Assembly: GCA_018436095.1 (NCBI GenBank)
Contig: JAHDMJ010000014.1
Location: forward strand, 62,001 to 126,000
From: Clostridia bacterium
Lineage (GTDB): Bacteria; Bacillota; Peptococcia; DRI-13; UBA5745
DNA length: 64,000 nt
Reading direction: 5' to 3'
In this document: piece by piece, positions 24,276 through 32,337 of the stretch
How the letters are laid out: every line of letters starts with the position of its first letter
Position numbering within the stretch: the first letter of the stretch is position 1
Program-made: the position numbers and the translations under genes
Notes under the pieces: generated by a model
Told to the model about the DNA's origin: nothing
Databases searched by the model: none
Seen by the model: only the letters and a program-made list of their open reading frames with translations

Positions 24276-25439
24276 TCAGTTTGTGGCTTCGTAAATATCC
24301 CGCAGTTCAAGATACACTGCGTCATCCGGATTTTCCGCAATCAGCGAGTCCAGCGCATCCTTAAACAAAGAGGTATCCGTATGATCTTCGATTGCCACAT
24401 TACCCTTGGCGTATTTTACATCCACCATGCCCTGAAAGAATTTCTTGACGTCACTTAGCGCGGGATTAGGTGTGATGCCGAGATGGCCGTAATCATAAAT
24501 CTGCTGGCGGATAATCTGATCGTCAACCAGAATGAACTTTTTGGCGATCTCGAGGGTTTTTGCCTGGTCAGTCTTATATAGGCGGTATGCTTTAATATTA
24601 GCTCGCACCAGTTTGACAAAGGCGGCCCGGTCCGCATCCAGCTTTTCCTGTGTTGTTACAAGACGGCAGCACAGAAAGCCAGGAAACAGCTCATCAATAT
24701 GTTTAACTACAGTAAGCCCTTGCTGTTCCGCAGTCTGGCGGAAGGTCATAAATACACTGCCCAAGTCAACGGAGCCATTCTTGATTGCTTCAATAATGGT
24801 GGGGCAGGAATCCAGCTCCACAAATTCAATTGTCGAAAGATCGATACCTTGTTCCTGCAAGTAGACTCTCAGTGCGATATCGCCGCTTTGCAGACGGGTA
24901 ATACCGATTTTTTTGCCCTGAAGAGCCTCCTGTGTCAGCTCCTTAAACTCATCCGCACGTTCCGGAAGCGCGAATAGTGCGGCGCCCTCCGTCATCTGCC
25001 CGCCGATGATAACAATATCATTGCCCTCATCTATGTAGTTCAGCACAGCGGTTGCACCTGCAGAGGTTGCGTCCAGCTTATCGGTGATCAGTGCGGTCAG
25101 ATTCTCCGGATTGGAATTGTTGGGGGTAAGCTCCACATTCAGACCTTCCTCGGCATAAAATCCGGCTTCTGAGGCCAGTATCGAGAGAAGATGGGGAACA
25201 GCATTATTCCAAGCAGCCATTCTCAACTTAACGGGTTCTGCCGCCTCCGGTGATTTGCCGCTATCCTGTGCTTCTTCGCCGCCTTGGGGCAAACTTTGAG
25301 ACGGCTTGGTGCTGGAAGCAGAGCCGTTACTGTCTGCACAACCCGCCAAAATCCCCATAGACAGCAACAAGACCAGCCCAATTACTATAATCTTTTGATG
25401 TTGTTTCACTGATCCAATTCTTCTTGCAACTCTTGACAT
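24276..25439 (-). CDS. ABC transporter substrate-binding lipoprotein, NMT1/SsuA-like
   Basis: 387 residues. Basic N-terminus, hydrophobic segment and lipobox ILAGC (cysteine about 34), Ser/Pro/Glu linker, then an NMT1/THI5/SsuA-type domain: VKLRMAAWNNAVPHLLSILASEAGFYAEEGLNVEL near 68-102, TSAGATAVLNYID near 128, GKKIGITRLQSGDIALRVYLQEQGID near 170 and a VDLGSVFMTFR pocket segment near 215. ATG at 25439 follows GGAGGTAATTTAG. First gene of the importer operon, transcribed away from the M20 gene; the shared 127-base region has two direct-repeat operator candidates. Relatives bind aliphatic sulfonates, taurine, nitrate or pyrimidine precursors. Confidence 0.9.
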   Translation of the reverse strand: MSRVARRIGSVKQHQKIIVIGLVLLLSMGILAGCADSNGSASSTKPSQSLPQGGEEAQDSGKSPEAAEPVKLRMAAWNNAVPHLLSILASEAGFYAEEGLNVELTPNNSNPENLTALITDKLDATSAGATAVLNYIDEGNDIVIIGGQMTEGAALFALPERADEFKELTQEALQGKKIGITRLQSGDIALRVYLQEQGIDLSTIEFVELDSCPTIIEAIKNGSVDLGSVFMTFRQTAEQQGLTVVKHIDELFPGFLCCRLVTTQEKLDADRAAFVKLVRANIKAYRLYKTDQAKTLEIAKKFILVDDQIIRQQIYDYGHLGITPNPALSDVKKFFQGMVDVKYAKGNVAIEDHTDTSLFKDALDSLIAENPDDAVYLELRDIYEATN

Positions 25440-25471
25440 CTAAATTACCTCCCAATATAATATAGTAAATC

Positions 25472-25549
25472 TATATGTTTTATATGCATTATATTTTCTT
25501 GAAATCGATTTGTCAACTACTATTTTTATATGTTTAGTATGCTTTATAT
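25472..25549. promoter_or_regulatory. Paired 23-bp direct repeats in divergent promoter region
   Basis: Two copies, 25472-25494 and 25527-25549, begin TATATGTTT and end TTATAT and match at 20 of 23 positions, 55 bases apart start to start (about five helical turns). They lie between the importer operon and the M20 gene, so a regulator binding both could control the two sides together. No regulator gene is adjacent. Confidence 0.5.
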
Positions 25550-25566
25550 GAAATGAGGTATCTGAT

Positions 25567-26718
25567 ATGAAAGCTAACCGCCTATATGAAACCTTTCGGG
25601 AACTGATCACTATATACAGCCCAACTTTTGGGGAAGGAGAATTTAGTTACCTGCTGCAAAGCAAGCTGACCGGCTTGGGCATAGTCTGCGAGGAGGATGA
25701 TGCCGGAATGCAGATTGGCGGAAACTGCGGCAACCTGTACGGCTTTTTGGAAGGCGCATTGCCGGGGCCGCCGCTTCTGTTCAGCGCGCATATGGACACA
25801 GTAGAGCCTGCCCGGGGAAAAGAAGCCATCCTTCATGAGAACGGCAAAATCACATCAGGCGGCGGGACCATTTTAGGCGCCGACGATGTATCGGGCATCA
25901 CGATTATTTTGGAGGCCTTGACCCGTCTGAAAGAAACCAAAATACCCCATAAGTCAATAGAGCTTCTATTCCCCGTAGCGGAGGAGCGCTACGGCCTTGG
26001 CTCTGCCATCGCCAACTACAGCAAGCTCCAGGCAAAGGAGGCTTATGTGCTGGATCTGAGCGGTGAAATCGGCGAGGCGGCAAATGCGGCGCCCACGCTC
26101 ATCTCCTTTATGGCATCCGTACAGGGCCGGGCGGCCCATGCCGGTTTTGCTCCCAAGGACGGCATCCATGCGATTTCCGCAGCCGCAAAGGCGATTACCC
26201 GCGTCCCCATGGGCGAGCCGGAACCTGGCGTTACCTGCAACATCGGAATCGTCTCCGGCGGAGAGGCCGGGAATATCGTCCCTGAAAGCTGTATCGTCAC
26301 CGGGGAAATCCGCAGCCTCTCCCACAGTACTGCCCTTGAATGGCTGGAACGGGTACACGGTATCTTTAAGGAAGAAGCAAAGGCGGCGGGAGCGTCTGTC
26401 TCCTTTATGCACCGCTGCGAAATCACCGCCTACGAAACTCCGGCAGACAGCGCTGTTGTCCGGCGTTTTAAGCGGGCCTGTGAAGCGGCGGGTGTTGCCT
26501 TCAAGCTTCACTCCACGTTGGGCGGAAGCGACAACAATCATTTTGCGCTGCATGGGATAGAGGGGCTTGTGATTGCCTGCTCCATGCACCAGGTCCATAG
26601 CACCCGTGAATATGCCGATATTCACGAAATGGAGCGATGCGTCGGGCTTGTGATGAATTTGATGACGGAGGAAGAGCTGTGCACACCGGAAAAAGGAGCT
26701 GCCGCAAATAATTTGTGA
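25567..26718 (+). CDS. M20 family metallopeptidase/amidohydrolase, PepT-like
   Basis: 383 residues, di-zinc M20 hydrolase. Ligand motifs: FSAHMDTVEPA (about 77-87), GADDVSGITI (about 105, bridging Asp), PVAEERYGLGS (about 138, catalytic Glu pair), VLDLSGEIGE near 160 and the C-terminal MHQVHSTREYADIHEM near 343; dimerisation domain with GRAAHAGFAPKDGIHA near 195. The start ATG has GAGGTATCTGAT before it. Closest in style to tripeptidase T, but M20 enzymes also include N-carbamoyl-L-amino-acid and N-carbamoylcysteine hydrolases. Divergent from the ABC/ATC-hydrolase-like operon, so a role in releasing the final amino acid of that pathway is plausible (inference). Confidence 0.9.
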   Translation: MKANRLYETFRELITIYSPTFGEGEFSYLLQSKLTGLGIVCEEDDAGMQIGGNCGNLYGFLEGALPGPPLLFSAHMDTVEPARGKEAILHENGKITSGGGTILGADDVSGITIILEALTRLKETKIPHKSIELLFPVAEERYGLGSAIANYSKLQAKEAYVLDLSGEIGEAANAAPTLISFMASVQGRAAHAGFAPKDGIHAISAAAKAITRVPMGEPEPGVTCNIGIVSGGEAGNIVPESCIVTGEIRSLSHSTALEWLERVHGIFKEEAKAAGASVSFMHRCEITAYETPADSAVVRRFKRACEAAGVAFKLHSTLGGSDNNHFALHGIEGLVIACSMHQVHSTREYADIHEMERCVGLVMNLMTEEELCTPEKGAAANNL

Positions 26719-26735
26719 CAGCCCTCAGATTAAAG

Positions 26736-26775
26736 AAAAATAACCCGTTTGGCAGAAGCCAAAGGGGTTATTTCT
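26736..26775. terminator. Bidirectional terminator between M20 and M23 genes
   Basis: AATAACCCGTTTGGC pairs with GCCAAAGGGGTTATT (14 of 15) with A-run before and T-run after; serves the M20 gene on plus and the convergent M23 gene on minus. Confidence 0.8.
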
Positions 26776-26841
26776 TAGGAAGCGTAAATTATGTTGTTGT
26801 TCTCGAATAAATTCGAAGAACTTGCTGAGCTTTATTTAGTC

Positions 26842-28455
26842 TTAATTGAGATAGTTTACCGGATTGACGGGACTGCCGCCGATCCTTACCTCAAAATGCA
26901 AGTGGGGTCCTGTACTCCTGCCGGTAGTACCCGCTAAACCTACCAACTCCTGACTGCCTACGGTCTGGCCCACGGAAACATTGAATTGGCTTAGATGGGC
27001 GTATAAGGTAGTCACCCCGTCGCCATGGTCAATGGTTACCAGATTGCCATAACCGCCGCTATAAGAAGCTGACACCACCGTACCGGCAGCAGCGGAGTAA
27101 ATAGGATCACCGGTACTGGCCTGGATGTCGATACCGCTGTGGAAGCCTCTGCTGCGATTGCCAAAGGGGGAGTTGATCTTTCCCCTGATGGGCCAGGCAA
27201 AACTGCCGCCGCCCACATTGCTGCCATCGCCTCTGGAAGCGACAATGGTTTTGGTGCCGCTTTCCACTACCCGGTCAACGGGTTCGGCAATGATAGTCTC
27301 CGATAATACTTTCTTGTCCACAAGAACGCCATTGATCTGAGCGATCTCATATTTGACTTCCTTAGTCCCTGCTGCGCCGGCAGCAAGGACTTTGCTTTGC
27401 CCTTGCCAGGCATCGCCATTGGGCTTATAAACGGTCTGATAAGGAATATCTTCCTTATCAACGGCACTGATAGTCATTTTCACCGACAGTAAAGGCTGAG
27501 GACTATTAAGCTTAAGCACCTGGCCTATCTTGAGGCTGTTGCCGGTGATACCGTTGATCTCTTTTAGCTGCTCTACCGTCAAATTGTTTTTGTTGGCAAT
27601 AGACCAGAAAGAGTCGCCGCTTTGAACCTTATACTCCCTCATGGGCTCTTTGCCCTCGGTGAGGGTTTTCAGGGCCTGCTCGCTGCTGCCCAAGCTGGTA
27701 ATAGGGATTTCTTCTTTGACCAATTCTATGGGCTGAACAAACTCCGTGCTGAGGATGGTGACTTGATCCCCTTCGGGCAGATAAGATTTCTTTACGTTTT
27801 CTAAAACTGCCTCGGCCTCAGATTTGGAGGGGAGGAATACCGTGCGTTCCTTACCGACGGCAATAGACCAGCCGTCAACTAACCAGGTAATTCCGCTCTT
27901 TAAGCTTTCCAAAATGGTCTGCTCGTCAGTAGGCTTGGTCTTAATGGCCACGCCTTCCTGCGTATAGCTGATCTCGGCTTTTTGACGGAAATTGGCTTCC
28001 GCAGGATAAGGGGAGGACAATTCCAGGCTTGCTTGCTCCAGCAGCTTCTGGCCAGCTTCTTTATTTTGGACGTAAGCGATAGGCTTGCCGTCCACCAGCA
28101 TAAGGTAGGGCTTGCTAATCTGCACAAAAACCATACAAAATACCAGAAGACCCAGTACGAAGACAGGTCCGGCGTTGGCCCAGGACGCCTTGTTGCGGCT
28201 GAAGGCTTTTAGCCAGGCTTTGAAGTCGAAACCATTTTTCGATAGCCTCTCCTTTGTACCAAAGGGGAATTCCTCTCTGGCCTTCGGCAAAGGCAAGGAT
28301 ACCTTCTCCTCTGCCTGCACAGCTTCCACTGCCGCAAATGCAGCTACTGCTTCTTCAATAGCATCATTGGCTTCCATTGCTGCCATCCCGGCTTCAGCGT
28401 CGGCCTCAATCCGGCCCGCCGCTTCATCCGCTTCAATTTCATCTGCTTCAATCAT
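26842..28455 (-). CDS. M23 family peptidase with LysM and G5-like domains
   Basis: 537 residues as read from ATG 28455. Cytoplasmic acidic Ala/Glu/Ile-rich stretch (1-60), one membrane segment GPVFVLGLLVFCMVFVQI near 95-112, YabE/spore-type N-terminal extracellular part, LysM motif YKVQSGDSFWSIANKNNLTVEQLKEINGI near 275-303, G5-like segment with DIPYQTVYKPN and KYEIAQINGVLVDKKVLSETI near 350-390, then the lytic endopeptidase with zinc ligands FHSGIDIQA and GPHLHFEVR near the C-terminus. It probably cuts peptidoglycan cross-links. The ATG at 28455 lacks a ribosome site; the frame stays open to 28563 where CTG follows AAAGGTGG, so a further 36 basic/polar residues may belong to it. Confidence 0.88.
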   Translation of the reverse strand: MIEADEIEADEAAGRIEADAEAGMAAMEANDAIEEAVAAFAAVEAVQAEEKVSLPLPKAREEFPFGTKERLSKNGFDFKAWLKAFSRNKASWANAGPVFVLGLLVFCMVFVQISKPYLMLVDGKPIAYVQNKEAGQKLLEQASLELSSPYPAEANFRQKAEISYTQEGVAIKTKPTDEQTILESLKSGITWLVDGWSIAVGKERTVFLPSKSEAEAVLENVKKSYLPEGDQVTILSTEFVQPIELVKEEIPITSLGSSEQALKTLTEGKEPMREYKVQSGDSFWSIANKNNLTVEQLKEINGITGNSLKIGQVLKLNSPQPLLSVKMTISAVDKEDIPYQTVYKPNGDAWQGQSKVLAAGAAGTKEVKYEIAQINGVLVDKKVLSETIIAEPVDRVVESGTKTIVASRGDGSNVGGGSFAWPIRGKINSPFGNRSRGFHSGIDIQASTGDPIYSAAAGTVVSASYSGGYGNLVTIDHGDGVTTLYAHLSQFNVSVGQTVGSQELVGLAGTTGRSTGPHLHFEVRIGGSPVNPVNYLN

Positions 28456-28666
28456 TATTTCGCTATCGTCATTTTTGTTTTCATCTTTGTTCCGGTGCTT
28501 TTCAGAGGTAAAAACCAGCTTGGACGCCTTGGCTTTGTCTCCCGATTGTCGCTTCCTCTTCAGATGAACACCACCTTTTTTTCAAGAAGTTTTGCCTTTG
28601 CTGCACATGCTTCTTACCAAAGGCATTATCCCGTGTTTCCATTAAACTTCCACTTGCACAGCCAAG

Positions 28667-28695
28667 ATTATACCACTTTTCTTTCCAATTTACAA
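28667..28695 (-). promoter_or_regulatory. Promoter of the M23 peptidase gene
   Basis: Minus strand TTGTAA (28695-28690), 17-base spacer, TATAAT (28672-28667). Leader of about 100 bases to the upstream CTG start; contains an 8-bp stem TGCCTTTG/CAAAGGCA. Confidence 0.7.
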
Positions 28696-28750
28696 TCCTT
28701 TAACATTTAGAATATGCCCTATTGGAAAAATTTGGTCTATTGTCCATCAA

Positions 28751-30154
28751 TTACGCTTCCTTAGCCTTGATCCAAATGGCGCATTCCAGCCGTTTTTTCT
28801 CTAATTCGCAGCCTAAATCATAAGGTTCTTTCAAATCGTGATTAAAGTTCCAGGCGTTGGCGTGACAGCCGCCGCTGCAATAAAATCTGGCCCAGCAGGC
28901 CCGGCACTTTTCTTTTGCCAGAACATGACACTCACGGAAATTATTGCCGATAGATGGTTTTTCTATACCTTTATCCACATTGCCCACGGCAAAGTCAGGA
29001 TTGCCGACAAATTGGTGGCAGGGGTACAAGGTTCCTTCCGGAGCCACGGCCAAATATTCATGGCCGGCGCCGCAGCCGCTGAGGCGTTTAGGCAAACAAG
29101 GGCCATGATTCAAATCCAGATTAAAATGGAAGAAGGTGAAAGGCTTACCGGCCCGGGCCCTCGCTACATAATAACGGGCCAGCTCATCGTACTGCCGGAA
29201 AAGCTCCGGCAGGTCTTCTTCATGAAAAGCGTATTCCTCCTGGGGCTGGGCCACCACCGGCTCCACAGAAACCAAATCAAAGCCGGACTCCACCATGTGG
29301 CGGATATCTTCATAAAAATCTTTATTGAATCTGGTATATGTACCCCGCAGATAATAATTGTCTCCGCCCCTGGCCTCTACCGTTTCTTTAAAATGGGGCA
29401 GAATCACGTCGTAGCTGCCTTGACCGCCGATAGCCGGGCGCATTCTGTCGTTGACCTCTTTGCGGCCGTCAAGGCTCAATACTAAAGCGATATCATGTTC
29501 ATTGAGAAAGTCCAGTATCTGGCCTTGCAGCAGCAGGCCATTGGTGGTCAGCGTCTGCTTTAGTTCTTTGCCCCGGCGGCGGCTCTCCGCCTCCCCATAA
29601 AGAACCAATTCTTTGACTACCGGGAAATTCATCAGCGGCTCACCGCCAAAATAGTCTATTTCCACATGCTTTCGGCTGCCGGAAGCCTCAAACAAAAAGT
29701 CCATGGCTTTTTTGCCGGTCTCCAGGGACATCAGGCTGCGGTCACCGCCAAAAGCTCCCGTACCGGCAAAACAATAACGGCAGCGCAGGTTGCAATCATG
29801 GGCTACATGAAGGCAGAGCGCCTTTACCACATAATCCTTGGGAAACCGGTAGTTTTCCAGCTCCGGCGCCTCCGACATCAGCATCCCTGCCGCCGCCAGC
29901 TCCGTCAAGCCTTGGCAAACTTCTTTTATATCACCGGCAATGTCCTGGCTGCCATCAATGGCCTTGGCAGATAAAGCCGCTGCCAGATTAGGGGAAGCCG
30001 GCAGCTCTTTTAAGTCACAGCCGGATTGCCGCCAGAACTGCACCATCTCATAAGCCAATGGGCTTAATTGATGGACAATGCCGCTATTAACGTCAAGTAA
30101 GATATGATCTTCTCCAAAGGTGAATACATGGGTCAAGTTTTCCGCAAATTTCAT
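28751..30154 (-). CDS. scfB: Radical SAM/SPASM maturase of the SCIFF peptide
   Basis: 467 residues, the length of SCIFF maturases. N-terminal RiPP-recognition-like part (residues 1-100; VFTFGEDHILLDVNSGIVHQLSPLAYEMV), the radical SAM cluster motif CNLRCRYCFAGTGAFGG near 117-133 (CxxxCxxC), EIDYFGGEPLMNF near 168, and a C-terminal SPASM region with many cysteines: CHQF, CHVLAKEKCRACWARFYCSGGCHANAW. Known family members install Cys-thioether cross-links in the SCIFF precursor, which is encoded directly upstream at 30306. GAAGAGGAAC precedes the ATG. Function of the mature peptide is unknown although the pair is nearly universal in Clostridia. Confidence 0.95.
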   Translation of the reverse strand: MKFAENLTHVFTFGEDHILLDVNSGIVHQLSPLAYEMVQFWRQSGCDLKELPASPNLAAALSAKAIDGSQDIAGDIKEVCQGLTELAAAGMLMSEAPELENYRFPKDYVVKALCLHVAHDCNLRCRYCFAGTGAFGGDRSLMSLETGKKAMDFLFEASGSRKHVEIDYFGGEPLMNFPVVKELVLYGEAESRRRGKELKQTLTTNGLLLQGQILDFLNEHDIALVLSLDGRKEVNDRMRPAIGGQGSYDVILPHFKETVEARGGDNYYLRGTYTRFNKDFYEDIRHMVESGFDLVSVEPVVAQPQEEYAFHEEDLPELFRQYDELARYYVARARAGKPFTFFHFNLDLNHGPCLPKRLSGCGAGHEYLAVAPEGTLYPCHQFVGNPDFAVGNVDKGIEKPSIGNNFRECHVLAKEKCRACWARFYCSGGCHANAWNFNHDLKEPYDLGCELEKKRLECAIWIKAKEA

Positions 30155-30224
30155 TTAAGTTCCTCTTCCATTTCGGATTCCCTAATTTTATCCGTTTACT
30201 AACATTTCTCAATAATCCCATAAA

Positions 30225-30278
30225 ATAAAGAAAGGCTGCACCCAATCGCTATTTCCTTGATTGATGCGCAAGCCTTTT
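30225..30278 (-). terminator. Attenuator/terminator between scfA and scfB
   Basis: On the minus strand AAAGGCTTGCGCATCAATC and GATTGGGTGCAGCCTTT form an imperfect stem of about 17 pairs, followed by CTTTATTTTA. Likely lets scfA be made in excess over scfB. Confidence 0.55.
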
Positions 30279-30305
30279 CATTGTAATCTTCCCAAAACCG
30301 GAGCT

Positions 30306-30455
30306 CTACGCTTCCTTGCGGCAAACCTGGTTGCCTACGGTGCAAGAGGTTTTGCAGGCAGACTGACAGGAGGTCTGGCATTCGCCGCAGCCGCCGCTGC
30401 TGATGGTCTTAACTAAATTTTGCTTATTGATGGTTTTAATATGTTTTGTAGACAT
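30306..30455 (-). CDS. scfA: SCIFF peptide (six cysteines in forty-five residues) precursor
   Basis: 49-residue small gene, too short for ordinary ORF calling. Start ATG at 30455 preceded by GAGGAG. Product begins MSTKHIKTINKQNLVKTI, then ISSGGCGECQTSCQSACKTS and CTVGNQVCRKEA: exactly six cysteines in the C-terminal half, the SCIFF pattern. The cysteines become thioether donors after modification by ScfB, encoded 151 bases downstream. The conserved leader (STKHIKTINKQNL) is the maturase recognition part. Confidence 0.95.
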   Translation of the reverse strand: MSTKHIKTINKQNLVKTISSGGCGECQTSCQSACKTSCTVGNQVCRKEA

Positions 30456-30526
30456 AGGTGCATCTCCTCTATCTTTTAAAAATTTACCCCAATTCAGACA
30501 ACCCGGGCTTTTTTTACCGTGCGGTT

Positions 30527-30555
30527 ATTATAACACAGGAGATTCCGCCAAACAA
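30527..30555 (-). promoter_or_regulatory. Promoter of scfA-scfB
   Basis: Minus strand TTGTTT (30555-30550), 17-base spacer, TATAAT (30532-30527), about 70 bases before the scfA start. Confidence 0.6.
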
Positions 30556-31080
30556 GACTTGGCAGTTCCCTAATTTTCGACGTGTTTGATAACTCTGCGA
30601 TGGTTGCCTTCCATGTCTTGGCGGGGGCGTGTTCGCGAAAAAAGTCTACTGCATTTGTGGAGCCGGGTCATCTCTGGGTCCTGGTCCAGTTCTGATGGCG
30701 CCGATTCTCAGATGTACAAAAAACGAAGTATTGTGTACTAACTAGGAATTCTTTCTATTTAAAAAGATACTTTTTGAATAGTTACGCGCATAACTTCATC
30801 TATTATATATATTTATGCTGACATTTACATGTTGATTGCGCAATATCTCAAATTTTGTACACTTTGTACACTAGTCTTTTGGTCAACTGGCCTCGCCGGC
30901 CTCCACCCCTGTTCAGCCTGTGATGAACTGCCCTGGATATTAGGATCATGGTCAGCGGAGGGTAAGGGCAGTGAGGATGAGGCGTTGTCGGCAGGCCTGT
31001 GCAAAAATTACGTTTGTACGTAAATTGGCGAGGTCGGGTGAGCAAAAATTGCACAGGCTAAAACCTGAAACCACACAGAA
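30556..31080. other. Gene-free AT-rich stretch with small repeats
   Basis: No supported reading frame. Contains one divergent copy of the 22-nt interspersed repeat (30713-30737), a 10-bp inverted repeat GCCTGTGCAA (30995-31004) / TTGCACAGGC (31049-31058), and the downstream exon flank of the group II intron. Confidence 0.6.
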
Positions 31081-31767
31081 GTAGGGGTTGGGGTTGCCCC
31101 CAACCTCCCTCCTCAGAACCGGACGTGCCCGATTAAGGCATCCGGCTCCCCGGGCGTCATTAGGTGATCTTAAGTCCTAAGTCACTTATTCCCTTCATTT
31201 CCGCTAACAATGTTCTTCAGCTCCTGTCTGCATCCTTACTTCCTTTCCGCGATCGACGCTTCGTACGCCCCTTCCCTCCACCTGCATTACCAGGCTTCTT
31301 CAGTACTATGAACGTATCCGACTCCCTACCTGCCTTCCGGTTTCCTTACGTGTCTGCGCTTGTACGCCGTTCTGCCGTCGCGGAGCATTTAGGGTCTCAT
31401 CTGTCCCCCCGCTTCCCTTCTCATTCCTCCTCGCCATCCTCTTTGACCCCGGAGAGTGCGATACGTCCTTGCCTTGGCGGTCGTATCGCTTCTGCCTGCT
31501 ACACGGTTGACTGCATCGGCACTCTCGTTTTATTCCTTTCGTGGCTCAATCGGTTCAGTTTCCTTACGGCTCGGTGGACTCGCCCCCATACGCTTAACCT
31601 TGGCGTTACCGCTTTCGGCCCAATGGGTAGCTACCGGCTGCTGGCTAGGCTTTACCGGGCAGGGTTTCCCTGCTGGGTCACGGGAGTTTACCAATGAGAT
31701 CTTCCGTCCTCAAGGGCAATACCCACGTGCTTATTTATTTTAAGCTCGCTGTACTGACAGCTCGCAC
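31081..31767 (-). mobile_element. ORF-less group II intron
   Basis: About 687 bases on the minus strand. The 5' end GTGCGAG (31767-31761) matches the GUGYG consensus; the 3' end is CCCCTAC at 31081. Domain V is at 31148-31116: GAGCCGGATGCC, loop, GGGCACGTCCGGTTC, with the AGC triad and CG bulge. Domain VI follows with stem GGTTGGGG-GCAA-CCCCAACC. The domain I-III part carries typical blocks such as GAGCCGTAAGGAAACTGAACC and, before domain IV, CATAGTACTGAAGAAGCC and GGTGGAGGGAAGGG. The segment where a reverse transcriptase/maturase would sit (about 31150-31290) is only about 140 bases, so no protein is encoded; splicing or mobility would need a maturase supplied in trans. Exact ends are inferred. 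Confidence 0.75.
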
Positions 31768-31840
31768 CAAACGCAAAAGTGGAACAAAACTGCTGCCGAA
31801 ACTGAGGGCACTGAAAAAGTCGGCGGCAAATCAGGCGAGG

Positions 31841-32062
31841 TGCACAAAAATCGAAGTTGTGTCGCAGCGAACCTCAAATTTAGACTAAAAGCAGAGGCTA
31901 ACTGCACAAAAATCGAGGTTGTGTTGTACTATGACCTTTAAATTGGCTCAGATTACGAAAAACTGCCCTATAATCCATCACACAACTTCGATTTTTGTGC
32001 ATCTGGAAACGAAAACAGGTGAAATCTCCTGCTTGCCGTCACACAACCTCGTTTTTTGTGCA
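31841..32062. repeat. Four copies of a 22-nt interspersed repeat, two direct and two inverted
   Basis: TGCACAAAAATCGAAGTTGTGT at 31841-31862 and a GAGG variant at 31903-31924, then inverted copies at 31980-32001 and 32041-32062; a looser copy lies at 30713-30737. Each unit has CACAA/TTGTG arms. Spacing between copies is 40, 55 and 39 bases with unrelated sequence. Not a CRISPR array (orientation flips, too few units). Confidence 0.75.
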
Positions 32063-32210
32063 GTTGGCAACAGCGAATCCGATTTTAGCCATTATACGGA
32101 CATAACCCTGCGACTTTTTCAGCAGCCTCGCCGAAACGGAGAATGATAACCTATTTCTTCGAGTAAATTAAGGCATAAAATACGCCCTGCCTTTTCTTGG
32201 TATATTCCCA

Positions 32211-32239
32211 TTGACAGCACCCTCTGCAGAAGGTAAAAT
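32211..32239 (+). promoter_or_regulatory. Promoter of tRNA-Gly
   Basis: Perfect TTGACA (32211-32216), 17-base spacer, TAAAAT (32234-32239); tRNA begins 21 bases later. Confidence 0.85.
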
Positions 32240-32260
32240 AGCTCTGTGATTAATAAACTA

Positions 32261-32331
32261 GCGGGTGTAGCTCAATGGCAGAGCTCCAGCTTCCCAAGCT
32301 GGCTACGTGGGTTCGATTCCCATCACCCGCT
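32261..32331 (+). tRNA. tRNA-Gly (anticodon CCC)
   Basis: Acceptor GCGGGTG/CACCCGC, discriminator T, D-arm GCTC..GAGC, anticodon stem CCAGC/GCTGG around TTCCCAA (CCC), T-arm GTGGGTTCGATTCCCAT. CCA not encoded (CTG follows). The last 18 bases are repeated at 32503. Confidence 0.93.
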
Positions 32332-32337
32332 CTGCAC

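Noticed and set aside
30829-31023. 64-codon frame in the gene-free region
   Set aside because: No ribosome site or recognisable sequence; sits among repeats.
31164-31743. Long plus-strand reading frames (177 and 95 codons) across 31164-31743
   Set aside because: They run antisense through the group II intron RNA; no ribosome sites, odd composition, and such frames are known by-products of intron structure.
31841-32062. Possible CRISPR array (22-nt repeats with about 40-nt gaps)
   Set aside because: Two of four copies are inverted, gaps vary (40, 55, 39), and no cas genes are near.
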